Source: Aphis gossypii (lineage: Eukaryota > Arthropoda > Insecta > Hemiptera > Aphididae). From it: a DNA stretch of 64,000 nt. The position numbers and the translations under genes are program-made. Where the stretch lies: positions 27,218,001-27,282,000 of the forward strand of contig NC_065532.1 of assembly GCF_020184175.1 (NCBI RefSeq), written 5' to 3'. Each line of letters opens with the position of its first letter. Position 1 is the stretch's first letter. Of this stretch, positions 45,560-59,018 are shown in pieces. The notes below the pieces were generated by a model. The model saw only the letters and a program-made list of their open reading frames with translations. It did not search any database and had not been told where the DNA came from.

Positions 45560-48140
45560 ATATCTTAACGATTACCTAGAGTCCTAGAGGGACGAGCAAC
45601 AACTTTATAAAAGAGCGTAATATTATTTGGAAGTTTGCCAAAAGCGCGTGGAAAAATCTCGCAGGATCGCCGCAGGTCGAGTATAACCGGCTAGGTCGAA
45701 ACGTACGTGGCCCGGCGCGAACCGCGTGGTCGACGGCGAAGGCCGCTACCGCCTCAGGCTGCGAACGGACCTCAGGAATTTCCGGTATGCATCATGACGA
45801 TTTCTCGACCGCCTCCGTAGCTTATCGTACATTTCCCATTAGATGAGCATTGGTCTGATCGTCTTTCCGGAAGCACGATAAATTCGTGTTTTTCCAAGTG
45901 CCCTTACTTGTAAATACTTCTAAGTTCTAATATTATTATAGGTAATATTATAATAGTATATTTTATTTTATTGTAAACATTTTAAAAATGATTAATTTTT
46001 AATAATATGTAACAATAATTAGTGACGTTACACTTATATATTCAGATACGTATTTTAATCAATCGCGGTCCATCTTGGATGATGTTTTTCAATTAGTTAA
46101 CTCTATTCACATCCAATTGGCAAAACCCTTGTCCCGTCGTTTATTTCGTCAAGAATTGAGGTTGTGGATAAAGGAGAAGGGAAGCGTCACACACTTGAAT
46201 AACGCGATAAAAGAGGGCCTTGGCTGACCGTCATAGTGTTGTATAGGTACCAGCAGCATAATATTATAAAGTAGGATGACCGCGTAGGAGCCCGTATACG
46301 CAACAGAATGCGTTTTATATTCTTTTATATTGTTATTGTATAATAATATATAGTTTGAATCGTTTCTCTTATCCTGCGGGATTGACAATATTAAAACCAA
46401 TGAATTAGCGAAAAAGTCAAGGGAAGTATAATAAATGTACAATGGAAAAATTCGACGTTTTCGCCATTTCATCATTATAATTACACCCTCGTCAGTTTTA
46501 AAATTTCTGAACGTATCAAACCCGTGGCTGTGCTACTGCTGTTGTTGATATGCGATGACTGGATGTGTATAGTTTTTATTACGATTAATATTAGACCTTT
46601 TTTTTCGCCCTCCTTGGCTAAACCTGAACAAATATTTTTTCCTGCGCGTATAGTCTCTTTTGCAGAACAGCACTCTACCACCGCCGCTTTGCCACTAGAG
46701 GGTTCTCCTTTTATTATCTTTGTCCAAAAACAAACAATTGGCGTCATCGCGTTTCCAATATAACAATAGTTACGCATATATATATTATATATATTATATA
46801 ATATATACTCACGTAGGTATTGTATGCCGCCGCTGCATTGACAAACAAAAGTTTGAATCATTATTATTATTTCAACATGCGTTCTGCGACGTAACCACAG
46901 TTTGTATGTTCATCTTTCGCGTGTATTGATCCAGATGATTGCAAGTCGCAACATCAATAAGATAAATCGTATATTAAAAATAAAATAATCGCGAAAATTC
47001 AACAGCGTTGCATCGTTGATAACCGATGGCCGTATGGGACATCGCCCAGGTCGTCGGCATTTAAAAAAAGAATGACACTATTATATGATAGTGATTGACC
47101 ACTAAACAATAACAATTAATGAGATAAGTAGTGCACGGCGACGTATCGCCCATTACGTCGTTCCACAATATCTTGACCACGTGACTCGTACTATTAAAAT
47201 CAAACTTGATAAGTTCGTATGACTATTATTATGTTCATTTTTACTCGTAAAATTTGACACGTGCGAATTTATTTTGCATGAATTATATATTATATTTCTC
47301 GGTTAATGTACGCAGAGAATAATCTGTATTTTATTTTTATCTCCAATTGGCCTAATTATTTTTATTCAACTTTTCAATTATGCACATTGCACATTACGCA
47401 ATATACTAGTATAGTTACTATTAATTTTCGCTTAAGTCGTAATGGAAAAAAAACAATTTCTTGCTTCGTCGACAACCCTTTCTGTATTCTGAAGAGGTAA
47501 GATTTAAAAAAAAATTATTAATTTATTATCTTTGCACATCCCGCGAAACGTGTTTTTTTTCATTTTTTGTTCGTAAACAAGATGGCGTCGTTTTGAACAA
47601 AGAATCAGTTTTGTGTTTCTTAAAAAGGGATTTCATACGTGCTGCAGCAGCAGCTGAACGAAAGAATAAAATACGGCCAGTATGATATTATGTGTGTTGT
47701 GTAGGAAGTCTATTATACGACTAAAATACGAAACCTTACATTATATTGTTTCTTATAATATACGCGACAGGGTGGTGTTGAATAACTCGCGCCGGGCGCG
47801 TATAATTATTGTTTTATAATAGGTGTAGCACTAACAGCATACACCAACTTCGTGTATAGAACAGGATGTGTATACTGAATGTATATAGCATATTGAAATT
47901 AAATAAAACGTATCTTTGTGGTGTGATCGACGCATATAAACCCTAGACATCGGTAAATCGATTTATCATCACTCTTATTCGATGCTGCAGGCTGTTCAAT
48001 AATATGGTATATATTATACAGCACTTGGGTAGTATTCTAATGATGGTCAATATATCGTTGTCCATATTATCTTAGTGCTCGTATGTAGTAATATATTATT
48101 TTTAATATACTGTTCTTTCTTATAGTTTCCGAATAATATG
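45560..48140. other. Intronic DNA, no exon recognised
   Basis: A GC-richer patch at 45640-45880. A 126-codon minus frame with a true ATG at 46861-46859 (46481-46861) has no domain, and a 79-codon plus frame overlaps it without an ATG. Both are unsupported. Confidence 0.45.
46481..46861 (-). CDS. Unsupported 126-codon minus-strand frame
   Basis: The frame opens with ATG on the complement of 46859-46861 and is AT-driven in the first third (Tyr/Ile/Asn). It is more balanced at residues 37-85 (TKIIKGEPSSGKAAVVE), with six Cys in all. A GTGAGT donor-like site occurs on the same strand near 46810. Nothing in it matches a known family. Intronic chance frame most likely. Confidence 0.1.
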   Translation of the reverse strand: MIQTFVCQCSGGIQYLREYILYNIYNIYMRNYCYIGNAMTPIVCFWTKIIKGEPSSGKAAVVECCSAKETIRAGKNICSGLAKEGEKKGLILIVIKTIHIQSSHINNSSSTATGLIRSEILKLTRV

Positions 48141-48612
48141 AAATTGTTTTGTGGGGTGCGTTGATAGTAAAGCAACAAAGATTTTGGCAGTCGCGCCATG
48201 TGCAGTGTGTGCATGCAGAGAGAGAAGAGTTGAATTGAGCGAGAGAGGTAACAACCGAACAAATCGAATGCGTTGCCGGGGCCAATATTCGCGCAGCAAA
48301 CGTCTTTTTCTCACTCCTCCTCCATGTGTACGCTACTGCCTACTACACAATTGTCCGTCCCTATCGCCACCCCACGCGACGACGAACCCCATTGTTTTCG
48401 CTCTATGGCCAACACCCTCGTCGACGATCGTGTGGGGGCTGCTGCCGAAGATGCCGATTTCAACGGTGCTGCGTGTGAAATATTTGTTATTTATTTTACC
48501 GAGGGTGCCAACCGACAGTCTTTACCTCACAAAAACCGTTTTTACGTATATTTCTTTTCCCCCGAAATTTGGTATAGGTACTCTCGACGACGTCTGTAAA
48601 CCGACTGTCGTG

Positions 48613-48672
48613 TGAGTGAGAAGGAGGGGGTGAAGAGTGAGAGAGAGAGAGAAAAGAAAGAAATAGAAGAAA
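48613..48672. promoter_or_regulatory. 60-base purine-rich GA tract
   Basis: The plus strand is nearly all purine, with GAGAGAGAGAGA at 48639-48651, GGAGGGGG at its 5' side and GAAAAGAAAG at its 3' side. Such polypurine mirror-like tracts can form triplex DNA and bind GAGA-type factors. Confidence 0.4.
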
Positions 48673-49446
48673 CCAATTTCCTTCTGAGACGACCCTCGGT
48701 CCTCCGCGCGTCATCGTCATTAACCACATGGGTTCAAAAATGCGGTTTTGGCAGATGGAACAACGCCATCGCTGCGTCGTGCATATAAGCATAACAGTGG
48801 TCGCTCGTTATAGATCGAACTTGCGAGACTCCGAAGAATCGAATGATATATTTTCTAAAGACTGCCGGACATTATCTAACCGAGAAATCTATACTGGCGT
48901 CCGCCACCGAGCGGTGCGGTCTCGACGGGTTCCAAGTGGTTTCCGAGCGGCAGCTGACTGCAGTATTAAATACATACACACAAACACACACACACCTGCC
49001 CCACGTAGTTCTCCGTCAGGGGTGCTCAAAATCGCAGACAAACACAATATTATTATATTTAACAGAAATCGTCGTTCGGGTCGCGGGATAGTACAACTGG
49101 AAAAGATTTTGTCGATCGGTGAAATGAAGGGTGGTGGTGGTGGTGGTAGTGGTCGCGGGTCGTGTCCGTAGCGCGGGCATCTCGTATATAAATATGTACC
49201 GTGGCGTTCGCGTCGTCGTCGTCCTCGCGGGGGAGGGCAGTGGATCCTCCGGTGGGAGTGAAGAGCACACGGCTATTAAGGAAAACGCCGTCGCCACCGC
49301 GTCGTGTATAAGCAGCCCTTCTCGTCGCCGCGCCGTCCACCCTTCCCACAAAACCGCTCGGCGCTCTCTCGGCAACGCGCTCCGATCGGCAACGTGGCAA
49401 CCACTCGGCGGTGGCGACGACGACACACGCACGCGCACTCGCACTG

Positions 49447-49485
49447 TTACTACTACTACAACATTACTATTATTATTACTACTAT

Positions 49486-49518
<33 letters not shown>

Positions 49519-49558
49519 TACTACTACTACTATTACTATTACTATTTACTACTACTAC
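49447..49558. repeat. (TAC)n / (TAT)n trinucleotide repeat
   Basis: About 110 bases of TAC units with TAT, AAC and TTC interruptions. All frames across it are open, which explains the long poly-Tyr, poly-Thr, poly-Leu and, antisense, poly-Ser frames. Confidence 0.9.
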
Positions 49559-49733
49559 ACGACGTCTGTGTGTGTACACGGACAGCGGTCGGTCGGCGTC
49601 GCGTGCGTGCGCGAGTGTAAAGACGCCGGGGGGCGCGCGTATATATGAACACCGCCGACACCGACACACACACACACGCGGTCTAGCGCCGGCGGGCGGT
49701 GTACCCCGTCCACGAAAACGAGATTGGAATTAT

Positions 49734-49757
49734 ACACACACACACACACACACACAC
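49734..49757. repeat. (AC)12 microsatellite
   Basis: Uninterrupted dinucleotide run. Confidence 0.95.
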
Positions 49758-50500
49758 GTGTATTAGCGGTCGCACTCGCACGCGGTTCAGAGAACGCGTT
49801 TCAGGGGCGGCAGCAGACACCGCCGCGGCTCGCTCCTCCTCTTCCCGTTACCCGCGTGCGTGCGTGCGTAATCTCTTTCGGCCGCCGCCATCCTCTCCCC
49901 CCCCGCCGCCGTCAGTAGGACTCGTCTCTTTTATTATTATTATTATTACGGTGTGTGGTACGTACACACGAAACCGAACCGTCTCGCACACACTGGCACG
50001 CGGGCGGCACCGGTCGCGGCAACACATGTCCGTGCGTGTGAGTACGCGTCATACAGGGCGCCCCGAAAAACACGACCGACCGGTCGCGCGAACGTTTTTC
50101 TCGGCCGTCGTTTCCACTCGGACGCTTCCGACCGCCGCCGTGTATGTAACGCGTGTACGCGCGGCACCGTTTATAATATTATTTATGAACGTAATATTTA
50201 TATTATTATTATTATTATGTGTGTACGTTCATTATATACCTACGACGGCGGCGGACGCGAAAACGAAGACCGGACGAAAATAACGCAGAAAAAAAAAAAT
50301 GAATAAAAACTCGTTTCGTTTTTCTATCCGACGATAACCAGTCCGCATCGGCGGCGGCGTCGTCGTATATACATACGCGTTATCTAGGTTATATTATACA
50401 TATTATATATATATATATATAATATTATATACATCGTGACGTCGACGTCGCCAATTCACAAACGATGAGACGATATTTTCCGAAACTGGGACCGTAGTTG

Positions 50501-53500
50501 TCGTCGTTCGGCTAATTCCGCAGTTTTTTTCGTTTCGAGTGGGACACTTTGCGATCCACACATTGTTATTGACGAAATATAGTCAGCAAGTTTTGTATAG
50601 TTTTTTAATAAATAATTTGTAAACTGCGCGTGTAGAAGTTAAAATAATATTATATTTTATCAAGGAAAATAAAGAAGAATTATGTGGGTTACCAAAAACA
50701 AAATTGTTTTTGATTTATTCGATTTCTGAAGGTTTTGCGTGAAAAACTGCAGTAATTTTCGATCGAATCCAGGACGACTAGTTTTTTCCAAATATTTTAA
50801 TACGACATAGGTAATTTTTATAAGTTTGATGTGTGCATTTACACAAAACTGAACTCTGAAAAAACCTAATATCTAGTCATACTCTTATAGGTTTAAAATT
50901 ATGATTATTTTATCATTTGATCTTTACAACATTTGCACAATGAGCCACAATATATGATTATAAAAAGTTCATGGCGTGATTGTATCGGGGAACTAATATA
51001 AATACTATTAAATAACAACAAATACCAATTTTTGATCAAAATAATATCGTCTTTTACATGTAATTTACTTTTCAACTATATAATTAATATTTTAATAAGC
51101 AACCATTATTTCTCGTATCAAACCTAAAATGTTCGCCGATGAAATATCGACCATCACTATTATTATGCGTACCTACAATAATGTTACACTCAAAACCCGT
51201 ATAGAAAAATAATTTCAATAGCCTTAAAACTTAATATTGTTAAGGGGGCTTGTAAAAAAAAAAAAAACCAAAAACGTTGTTCGTGTTAAACACTACATTG
51301 TGTAATATTGCTATACATAATATTATACGCAATCGCTGAAAGCACGCAAGTGTAATAAACAATTCTCAATTATAACAGTAACTCTCCCCATACCCTACAA
51401 CCGTCACCCGTATTGAAATGTCCTCACTGAAATTGCATTTGTATGTATAAGGTGCGTAAAGAACAAATGACTGAAAAAGCGTCAACGCGTGAAAAGTGTG
51501 TGACCACGGTGGGCGGTGTGCCGTGTGGATCACTGGACCGATATGTTACGGAATTCCCGTGTTTGCCGGCAGTGCTCTGTAACACCGGTGTACATATTAT
51601 ATTATTATTATTTCACGTAATTACACATCGCTGTCCGCAAGGTTTTATTTTTTAATATTTATTTTAATCTATTCGCTAAAACCTAAGCTTTATTATTCAT
51701 TCTGGCTTTTTGTTTCGGTCAAAAAAAAAAAAAGAATTAAAATATAATATATATAAAAAAACGAATTACCATTAAATGTAAATTTATGTTGAATATTTAT
51801 CAGGAAAGTATTAGTGGGGCACTTAACATAATTAAAAATATTCAAATTCTCTTTGTTAATATAAAATGTATAATAATATATGAAAAATTGTAAACGCACT
51901 TTGAGCGGAGAGAAACAGCATTCGGAGATTGCTTTTGGGCCGGGCGACAATACGATAATAATATTATAATCATATGATAATAATTAATATACGACTCTCA
52001 TAACTATTGTAACTATGTAGAATATCTCGTAATGTATTGTTATAGTGAATAGCGATCATTTATGTGTTTTGTTTTTTAAATACGCGATGTGTCAGTTTGT
52101 ATTTCGAGTGTAACGCACGCGGTAGTGTAAGGTGGTCGTCCCGTTCAAAAGCCACTTGTAATTGGTAACTTCCGGACTTGAGTATATATATTATATATAC
52201 ATTAGTCGAGTGTGCCCTCTCGGCAAAACTTATTAGAAATGCGCACTCCCTTCATTTCGTCAAAAACCGACGAAGGGTATGCGTGCGTGAGTGAGCATCA
52301 ACAGCAGCGGGAGTGCAGTGCATTCCTGGAAACTATTGCTGTGTTGTATAAATGGCAACAGATGCATTATATTATGTTTTCAGTATTTTGAATTTTTCCT
52401 TCGGTTCAGTGATATACCTATGTGTAATAAAATATAAGTTGTTACGCATACAGCGTAGGTACACGTCATCAGCGATCTGAACGTTAGCAAAAAATAATTT
52501 TTTTTACCTTATAAATTTCTACTCGATGGTGCGTAAAATAATAATAAAATAATAATATCTACTCAAATTTTGTACTACATAATGTATTATTGTTATTATT
52601 TTCTTTGTGAGTTCATACATAAAAAGGAAAAAAAAAATAATAATACCGACTAATACTGAAACGACGACGTTGTACTACTATTGTCCGATTGTTCACTATA
52701 AATCAAAATTATATAATATAAAAAAAGACATTTTGAAATTGGAATTTGTTTTATTCATTTACTCAGAATATACGTGTAAATATTGAAAGAAGACTCCTTC
52801 GTTGCCTAATTCATACCTTTTGTACATTGAATAAATATCTACCTACGTTTTGTCTATTATTAACGGTAGGTCGAATCATTTGCATAAGATTCTGTTGGAA
52901 TTTGTTTGTTTTCTATTTTTGTCTAAAACATGTAGGATTTCGTAAATTATATTTAATTAATAATCTATGACGAATCAAACGATTTTTCTTTTTTGAATGA
53001 AGTGTTTTTGTAATACAAAAAAAATTACAATTTTAAGTGTACTATTTTTGAACAATGTACAGTAATGCGCTATTGGTGGTTTATTTCAATGTATCATATT
53101 ATAATACACACCGTTATACCTATTCAAATATAATGATTATATTCAATGTATTAAATTAATTTTTGAGCTAATGCACGCGTCTAATTGTATAAATATACGT
53201 TTAAATTTGTTGTTCACCATTCACGTGATGCATATTTTGAGGTATAGGGAACTGCTTAAAAAATATGAAATATAGGCATTAGGGTTTAGGTACGTGTACA
53301 ACTAAAGCGAGTGATATAAAACGATTCGATGTGTTTGTATACATACCTATAAACTATAAAGGTGTACTCGGAATTTAAAATGTTTTTCGTCTTTATATGA
53401 AATGCAAATCGACAGCAGTCAGCGGCGACGGTGACACGATGACGACAAAACTAAGTGTTTTCCATTATATATATTTATTATATGTATTTTTTTTACACGT

Positions 53501-54120
53501 TAATCCGAGGAATTTGTATTTCAGAAAGACTAAACTCGATATTTTCTTGAAATTGCTAAAGTTTGCGTGTCCCACTGTGCATGTCGACAGTGGTATAAAA
53601 CTGATCAAATAAACCCGCTTTCCTTTTACAATTGCTATTCCGGGAAATATATAATAAATATTGCCGGAAAACATTTTTTATTCACGAATCGAGTTCTTCG
53701 ATGACACTTGCTCGTCCAACGTGTACAAGAGTTTCACTTAAATTCTCGAACGGCCATGAACATTGTCCATAGTTAAGTCACCGCTAAATTCGTCTTCGTA
53801 ACATTGTATGATTATTAAGTCATTATTTGTATGTTATGTATTATAAGAAGTATTTTCTTTGTCTTGCTCACGGGCATTTAAACTTTTTTTCGTTTAATCG
53901 TTTATAGTCTTCAAACGTTGCTTAATTAAAACATCACGAATGTCTGCGAAAAGATTAAATAAAAACGAAAACTATTATTCTATAACGCGCTCAGCTGTTC
54001 GCAAAGTGGGCGTGTCATTTTTCTACGTATAGTCTCGTCGTATTAATAATATTACAGCCCTTGAGCTGCTGCAATACCTAACAAAAATGATTATTATTGG
54101 TATTAATATCGTTAATAAAA
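50501..54120. other. AT-rich intronic DNA, nothing supported
   Basis: Short GC-richer patches at 51460-51600, 52090-52340 and 53400-53460 have no recognised content. A POU-type octamer ATGCAAAT at 53402-53409 occurs, but the same octamer appears by chance elsewhere in the window. Confidence 0.5.
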
Positions 54121-54170
54121 ACACATCACACCACACACACCACACACACCACACACACACACACACACCC
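54121..54170. repeat. (CA)n with decamer substructure
   Basis: CCACACACAC-type decamers repeat about three times before turning into pure (AC)n, followed 130 bases later by another (CA)9 at 54303-54320. Confidence 0.85.
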
Positions 54171-54320
54171 ATTTCTGGTTTAATTTGTACTATAATTGGA
54201 ACGTTATAAAATTGATGGTCGTACATCCGTTTCCGGAAAGAAAAAAAAATTGCGCACAAGCGGTGAGCAAAAATCCGTTATGCGTATATGTAGACACAAT
54301 ATACACACACACACACACAC

Positions 54321-57300
54321 ATATATATAAATATACATTAACCGGAACTTGTACATAGCATGCCATTCGGCGCGGGACCGGTTCTTTTTGTTTAACAATA
54401 TTTTTATACATATTTTAAGAAAGACGCACAGACGCGCGAGCGCGGCGCACGTCATTAACATAAAACCAGACCATTATAAAACGACGACGGCTGTGTTTGC
54501 ACGTTTATATTATTATAATAATACTGCAATGGAAACTTCTATATTATTATTATTATATACATATAATACGATACTTATTTATTACTAAAAGGGTACTATA
54601 TAATGCGCTGCGACGAACAGACCCGGCCCGGGCTTACGCGACACGCAGCGTTGCCACGTCTCGCGGCGGAGGACTGCTACGGCTTGGCGTTATATTATAA
54701 TATAGCTGCGTATTAAATATATTATATTGTGTGTGTGTGTGCGGTTCCTTTTAATGTGTATACGTACGTATATATAAATACACATGCACAATAATGTCAG
54801 CGCGGGGTGTTGTGAAAACACATTATTTCGCAATGTCGTGATATGTCATTCTGTATTTATATTATATTATACAGAGTGATTCATTAAAAATCGATTTTCC
54901 TTTGTTTATAGAGACTTGTGCAGTCCTGCGCCGCAGTCCTTATATATATTCAAATCCATTATAATATTATATATGTTATAAAATAATAATAATGTAATCG
55001 CCGACTAATAAAACGAACCGACGGTGCGGTGTTGTGTTGGCTTGCCTGGTGGGGTTTATAAAAGTAGCGAACGCCGCACACTGCTGCATAATATGACAGT
55101 GCTAGGATAAAAGCTATATATTATTATTATACGTGCTTTCGTATTTATTTATGATGATAAAAAATGGCCATTGAAATATATTATTCTTGGGATTAGAGTG
55201 CCAATGTAATTCTGTTTAAACAACTAATTAAAAATTTGAAACGCCCACCGCTGACGAAATCTCATCTGCAGCTTCGTGTTTAGCATTTTAAATGCGTTTC
55301 GATCGGATTAAGTTTTAAAAGATAATATTATACCCGTGTGCCTAATTTATATAAATATTTATCTATTTTTTTATTTTGCTTCATTACTATGTATTAAATA
55401 TAAAATCATCAATCCGAAGTCAAATATAAATAAATAAAACAAGGTTTTAAAATATTTTTAATAGTATTTTGGAAACTGGTTTTGGCTTATGATTTTCGTT
55501 ACATTCCTAATACTAGTTAGATTAATATTATGTTTCTAAAATCCGGTCATTATCAATATTTTTTAAAAAATAATTATTTTGTTTTATTGAAAATGTACTA
55601 AAAGACTCTTATTGTTTTTATAGATTTTAAATCTCATACTGTATAAATTATAGTGTATAATTCTTTTAAGATTTTTTTCCACGAGGAAAAAAATGTGTAA
55701 TATACACATAAATAAATATGATTTAATATTTGAACGAAATATAAAATAAACAAAATATTATTTTTGTAGTTTTGATACTCAGAAACAGACTATAGTCATC
55801 TTTATTTTACTCATAATAATTAATAAACTAAAAATACTTTACTTGGAAACATTATTTATTAAAAAAATAATAATAATATACTGTGATATAAATAAAACAA
55901 ATTGTATTAGGTAGGTAGTATCTACTTATTTAATGATTTAATTAATTGTTTTTACAATTTGCATATTATGTGAAATAATACCTACAGCTCTTGACGAATT
56001 GAATATTGTGTAAGATTTTAAACTATTTACTTAACAAAATAAACATGATAAAATTATAAAATGCATTTGATTATTTTTATTAATATTATTTTATCGTTTT
56101 ATTTTATCTTATATTATGATATTTATAATAATATCCATATTTACATTAGTGTTGAACTAATGTATTGAGGATTGAGTGCTTGATCAGTGAGATTATTCAA
56201 AAATTATATGCAATATTTCTTGACTGTGAAATAGTGGTTGAAACATTCTCTCGCATATAGTTTAAAATTTACGAGTTTAAGTCAAATTAAATCCTTGCTT
56301 TTTATATTTTAATTCATGTTAGTTATACTTTTCTTTTACAATAATGATTGGTCTCTGTACATTTCATTAACTTTCTAAAACACAACATAGTGGGTATATG
56401 GTAAATACTAAATAACATAATAATTGTACATTTTTAAAATTCCTAAATCAAATTTAAGATTATTAAAATTAATTAATTACTATGTATGTATAAATATAAA
56501 TTGTAGTTAGTATTCAGTACATACCTATTAAATTACTTCAATTTCTTCTATATCATATTAAATTAATACTTATCTCTAGAAATTGAGTCATAAAAAATTA
56601 AATTAAATATAATTTATGTTTTAAAACTATACTTAATTTTTCTGTTTAATTGAAAACAAGTCTATTTATTATATTAGGATAATATAGTAGGTTAATGCTG
56701 TACATCTAACCTCCTGTTTTAACTAAGACACTAAGCACATTAGCAAATGTATAGGACCTTGGATAAGAACGTCTTATTTTAATTAGAATTTAGAGTCGTA
56801 TATTAACTAATTTATCTAGTTGTTTATTAATATGTTTAGTGTATATAACTAGTGCTCAACATAAACTTATAATTCCTATTATGTTGGTATAATTTTAATA
56901 GCTATACAAAATAAACATTTTAATATTCAAGAATTCTTATCATAATTTTATCATAAAATATATAACCATGGATATAAAAAGGTAAATATCGTTAAATTAC
57001 AACAATGCATCGTTAAAATACTGTGTATATTTTTCCTTTTTTTTGTTAAATATTATAATTCTTTCTTTTTTATACTTGGTTAAAAACTAAATTGATAATA
57101 TATACCAAATAGATTTGGGATAACCTAAAAATGTATAACATGATGTATTTCACATTATTATTATTAATTAGATAATTAGATTTGCTTCAAAATCAAGGCT
57201 GTGATTACTACTATCAAAAATGTTCACTTGTTCACATAAAAATGTTAGTATATAATAAAAATGTAATGTAACACTCAAGAATTGAAAGATCATCGTATTT

Positions 57301-59018
57301 CACTATTTCCTTTAGTAAATTAACTATTTCAAATTGACGAAACAAATTCATTGTATAATAATAGACTTAGTACTTACTCGATTGCAATAAGTGTAACTTC
57401 ATCATATCTAAAATGTTGTTTGTCAAGTGTTTTGAGTTGAATTTACTAAAATGTTAATGTTATTATAGGTACCAGATTTAAAATATAAATGTCAGTATTT
57501 CTTTAATAAACCATAATTTTCATGTCTGCATAAGAGTAAGTAATTTATTAGTAGTTCAAATTCATTTCTAACTATTTCTCGTTAAAACTTTGTTTGTAAG
57601 GCTACAGATTAATTCCAATGCTCCAAGTCTGTTTTAATTAAAATCGAATTACCCTTTAACTATCGTGCATATTAGGGATATTATCATCTTAATGGCATTA
57701 TTTCAATTTAATATCTAAATAATAGGTTTTAATATTATATCGAGTTTCGTCGTTTTTCTAAACTATTTAACTGTAATGTCTAGCGAATAGCAATATAGTG
57801 TTCAAAAGTAGAATTCCGTCATTGAATATTGGAAATTTGATATTATATTAAAATTCTTCTTAAAGAAACCACCCATATTATAGTTCCGTAAGCATATTTT
57901 CATAAATTATACTCGTTTTACTGAATGACATTTATGACAGTTTCGCATTCGGCTTAACCTTAGTTATGTCTGTTATTTTCATGTCAAATACAAGATACGG
58001 GTTGTAATTATTCGATCGTTATTATGATTATTTTTTAATGAATTTAAATAGTATTTTGTGGTATTTTGTACAAACATACTGTATAGTTAGTTTAAATTTT
58101 TAATGTTATATTTGCGAATGTATACATAATTACCGACTATACTGACATTTATTTCCTCAATTTGTCGATCATGTTCCACAGAATTAAAATAATATCTATA
58201 ATATTGAAGTTGCATAATATAAGTGTTTGAACAAATTTGTCTGTCTAAAAACACTTTTTATGTACACCATTTCTTCAAGAATTGTCAAAATATTTTTCTA
58301 TTCAAGTCTGATAAAGGAATAATAATTGAATGTATAATAAGCATGTATGGTTTAATATTATTTATAAGAGTAGGTATAGCGGTTATTTTTATGATATAGC
58401 TAATAGCTATACTAATGTCCGAAAAACGAAATTGAGTGTTGGATTGATTTATTAATAAAATAAAATTATAATTTACAATCATTTGTGCGTTATAATACTA
58501 TAGTATATTATGTTACACCATGCTAGTATAATTAATATTATGTAACGTATTGGAAGTGTTTAGTGTTAAATTATTTTCACAAGGACTCGATGTGGTTCAC
58601 TTATAGTTCATAAGAATTAATTGTATAATAAAAAAAAGGTGATTTTTTTAAATGCAAGACAATTATCATTTTTTTTTCAGTTAACCTTTTTTTGTATAAT
58701 TTAAAGTTTAGATTCACTTAAACGATATATTTTAGTATTTTTTTTCTTATAAAATTACAACATACTTTTTTTATTAAAAAAAAGAAAGATTATGATGTAA
58801 ATAGCTATCAACGTATATCACACGTCAAACTATACGATATGTACAAATATTTAAATACATTTTTTTCGAGTTCAAACAACTATTGCGTTGTCTTCGGCGA
58901 AGAAAAAAATGCTCGATTTTTTTTTTATCATATTATTAGGTGCACGCATGGAGATAACATAATATTATAGAATAATACATTATATTTTATCATAATAATA
59001 TAGTATTATAATATAGCG
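54321..59018. other. Intronic DNA; GC-rich scrap then AT-rich, nothing supported
   Basis: 54420-54680 is GC-richer with (TG)6 near 54730. From about 55300 to 58990 the DNA is uniformly AT-rich, with no frame over 65 codons and no recognised repeat. Confidence 0.55.

Larger units (their letters stand above)
48150..50500. promoter_or_regulatory. Intronic GC-rich island 1
   Basis: CpG-rich DNA with a long purine tract (48613-48672), a TAC repeat (49447-49558) and (AC)12 (49734-49757). It gives many long frames on both strands (up to 219 codons) that are low-complexity shadows of the repeats. It could be an alternative promoter or enhancer of ZSWIM. No start/donor pair is convincing. Confidence 0.35.

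Noticed and set aside
49016..49766. Frames of 211 (plus) and 219 (minus) codons
   Set aside because: Both are kept open by the TAC repeat and give poly-Leu, poly-Tyr or poly-Ser; no conserved part.
53402..53409. POU octamer ATGCAAAT
   Set aside because: The same octamer occurs several times in AT-rich DNA of the window (for example near 9813, 12189 and 15469), as expected by chance.
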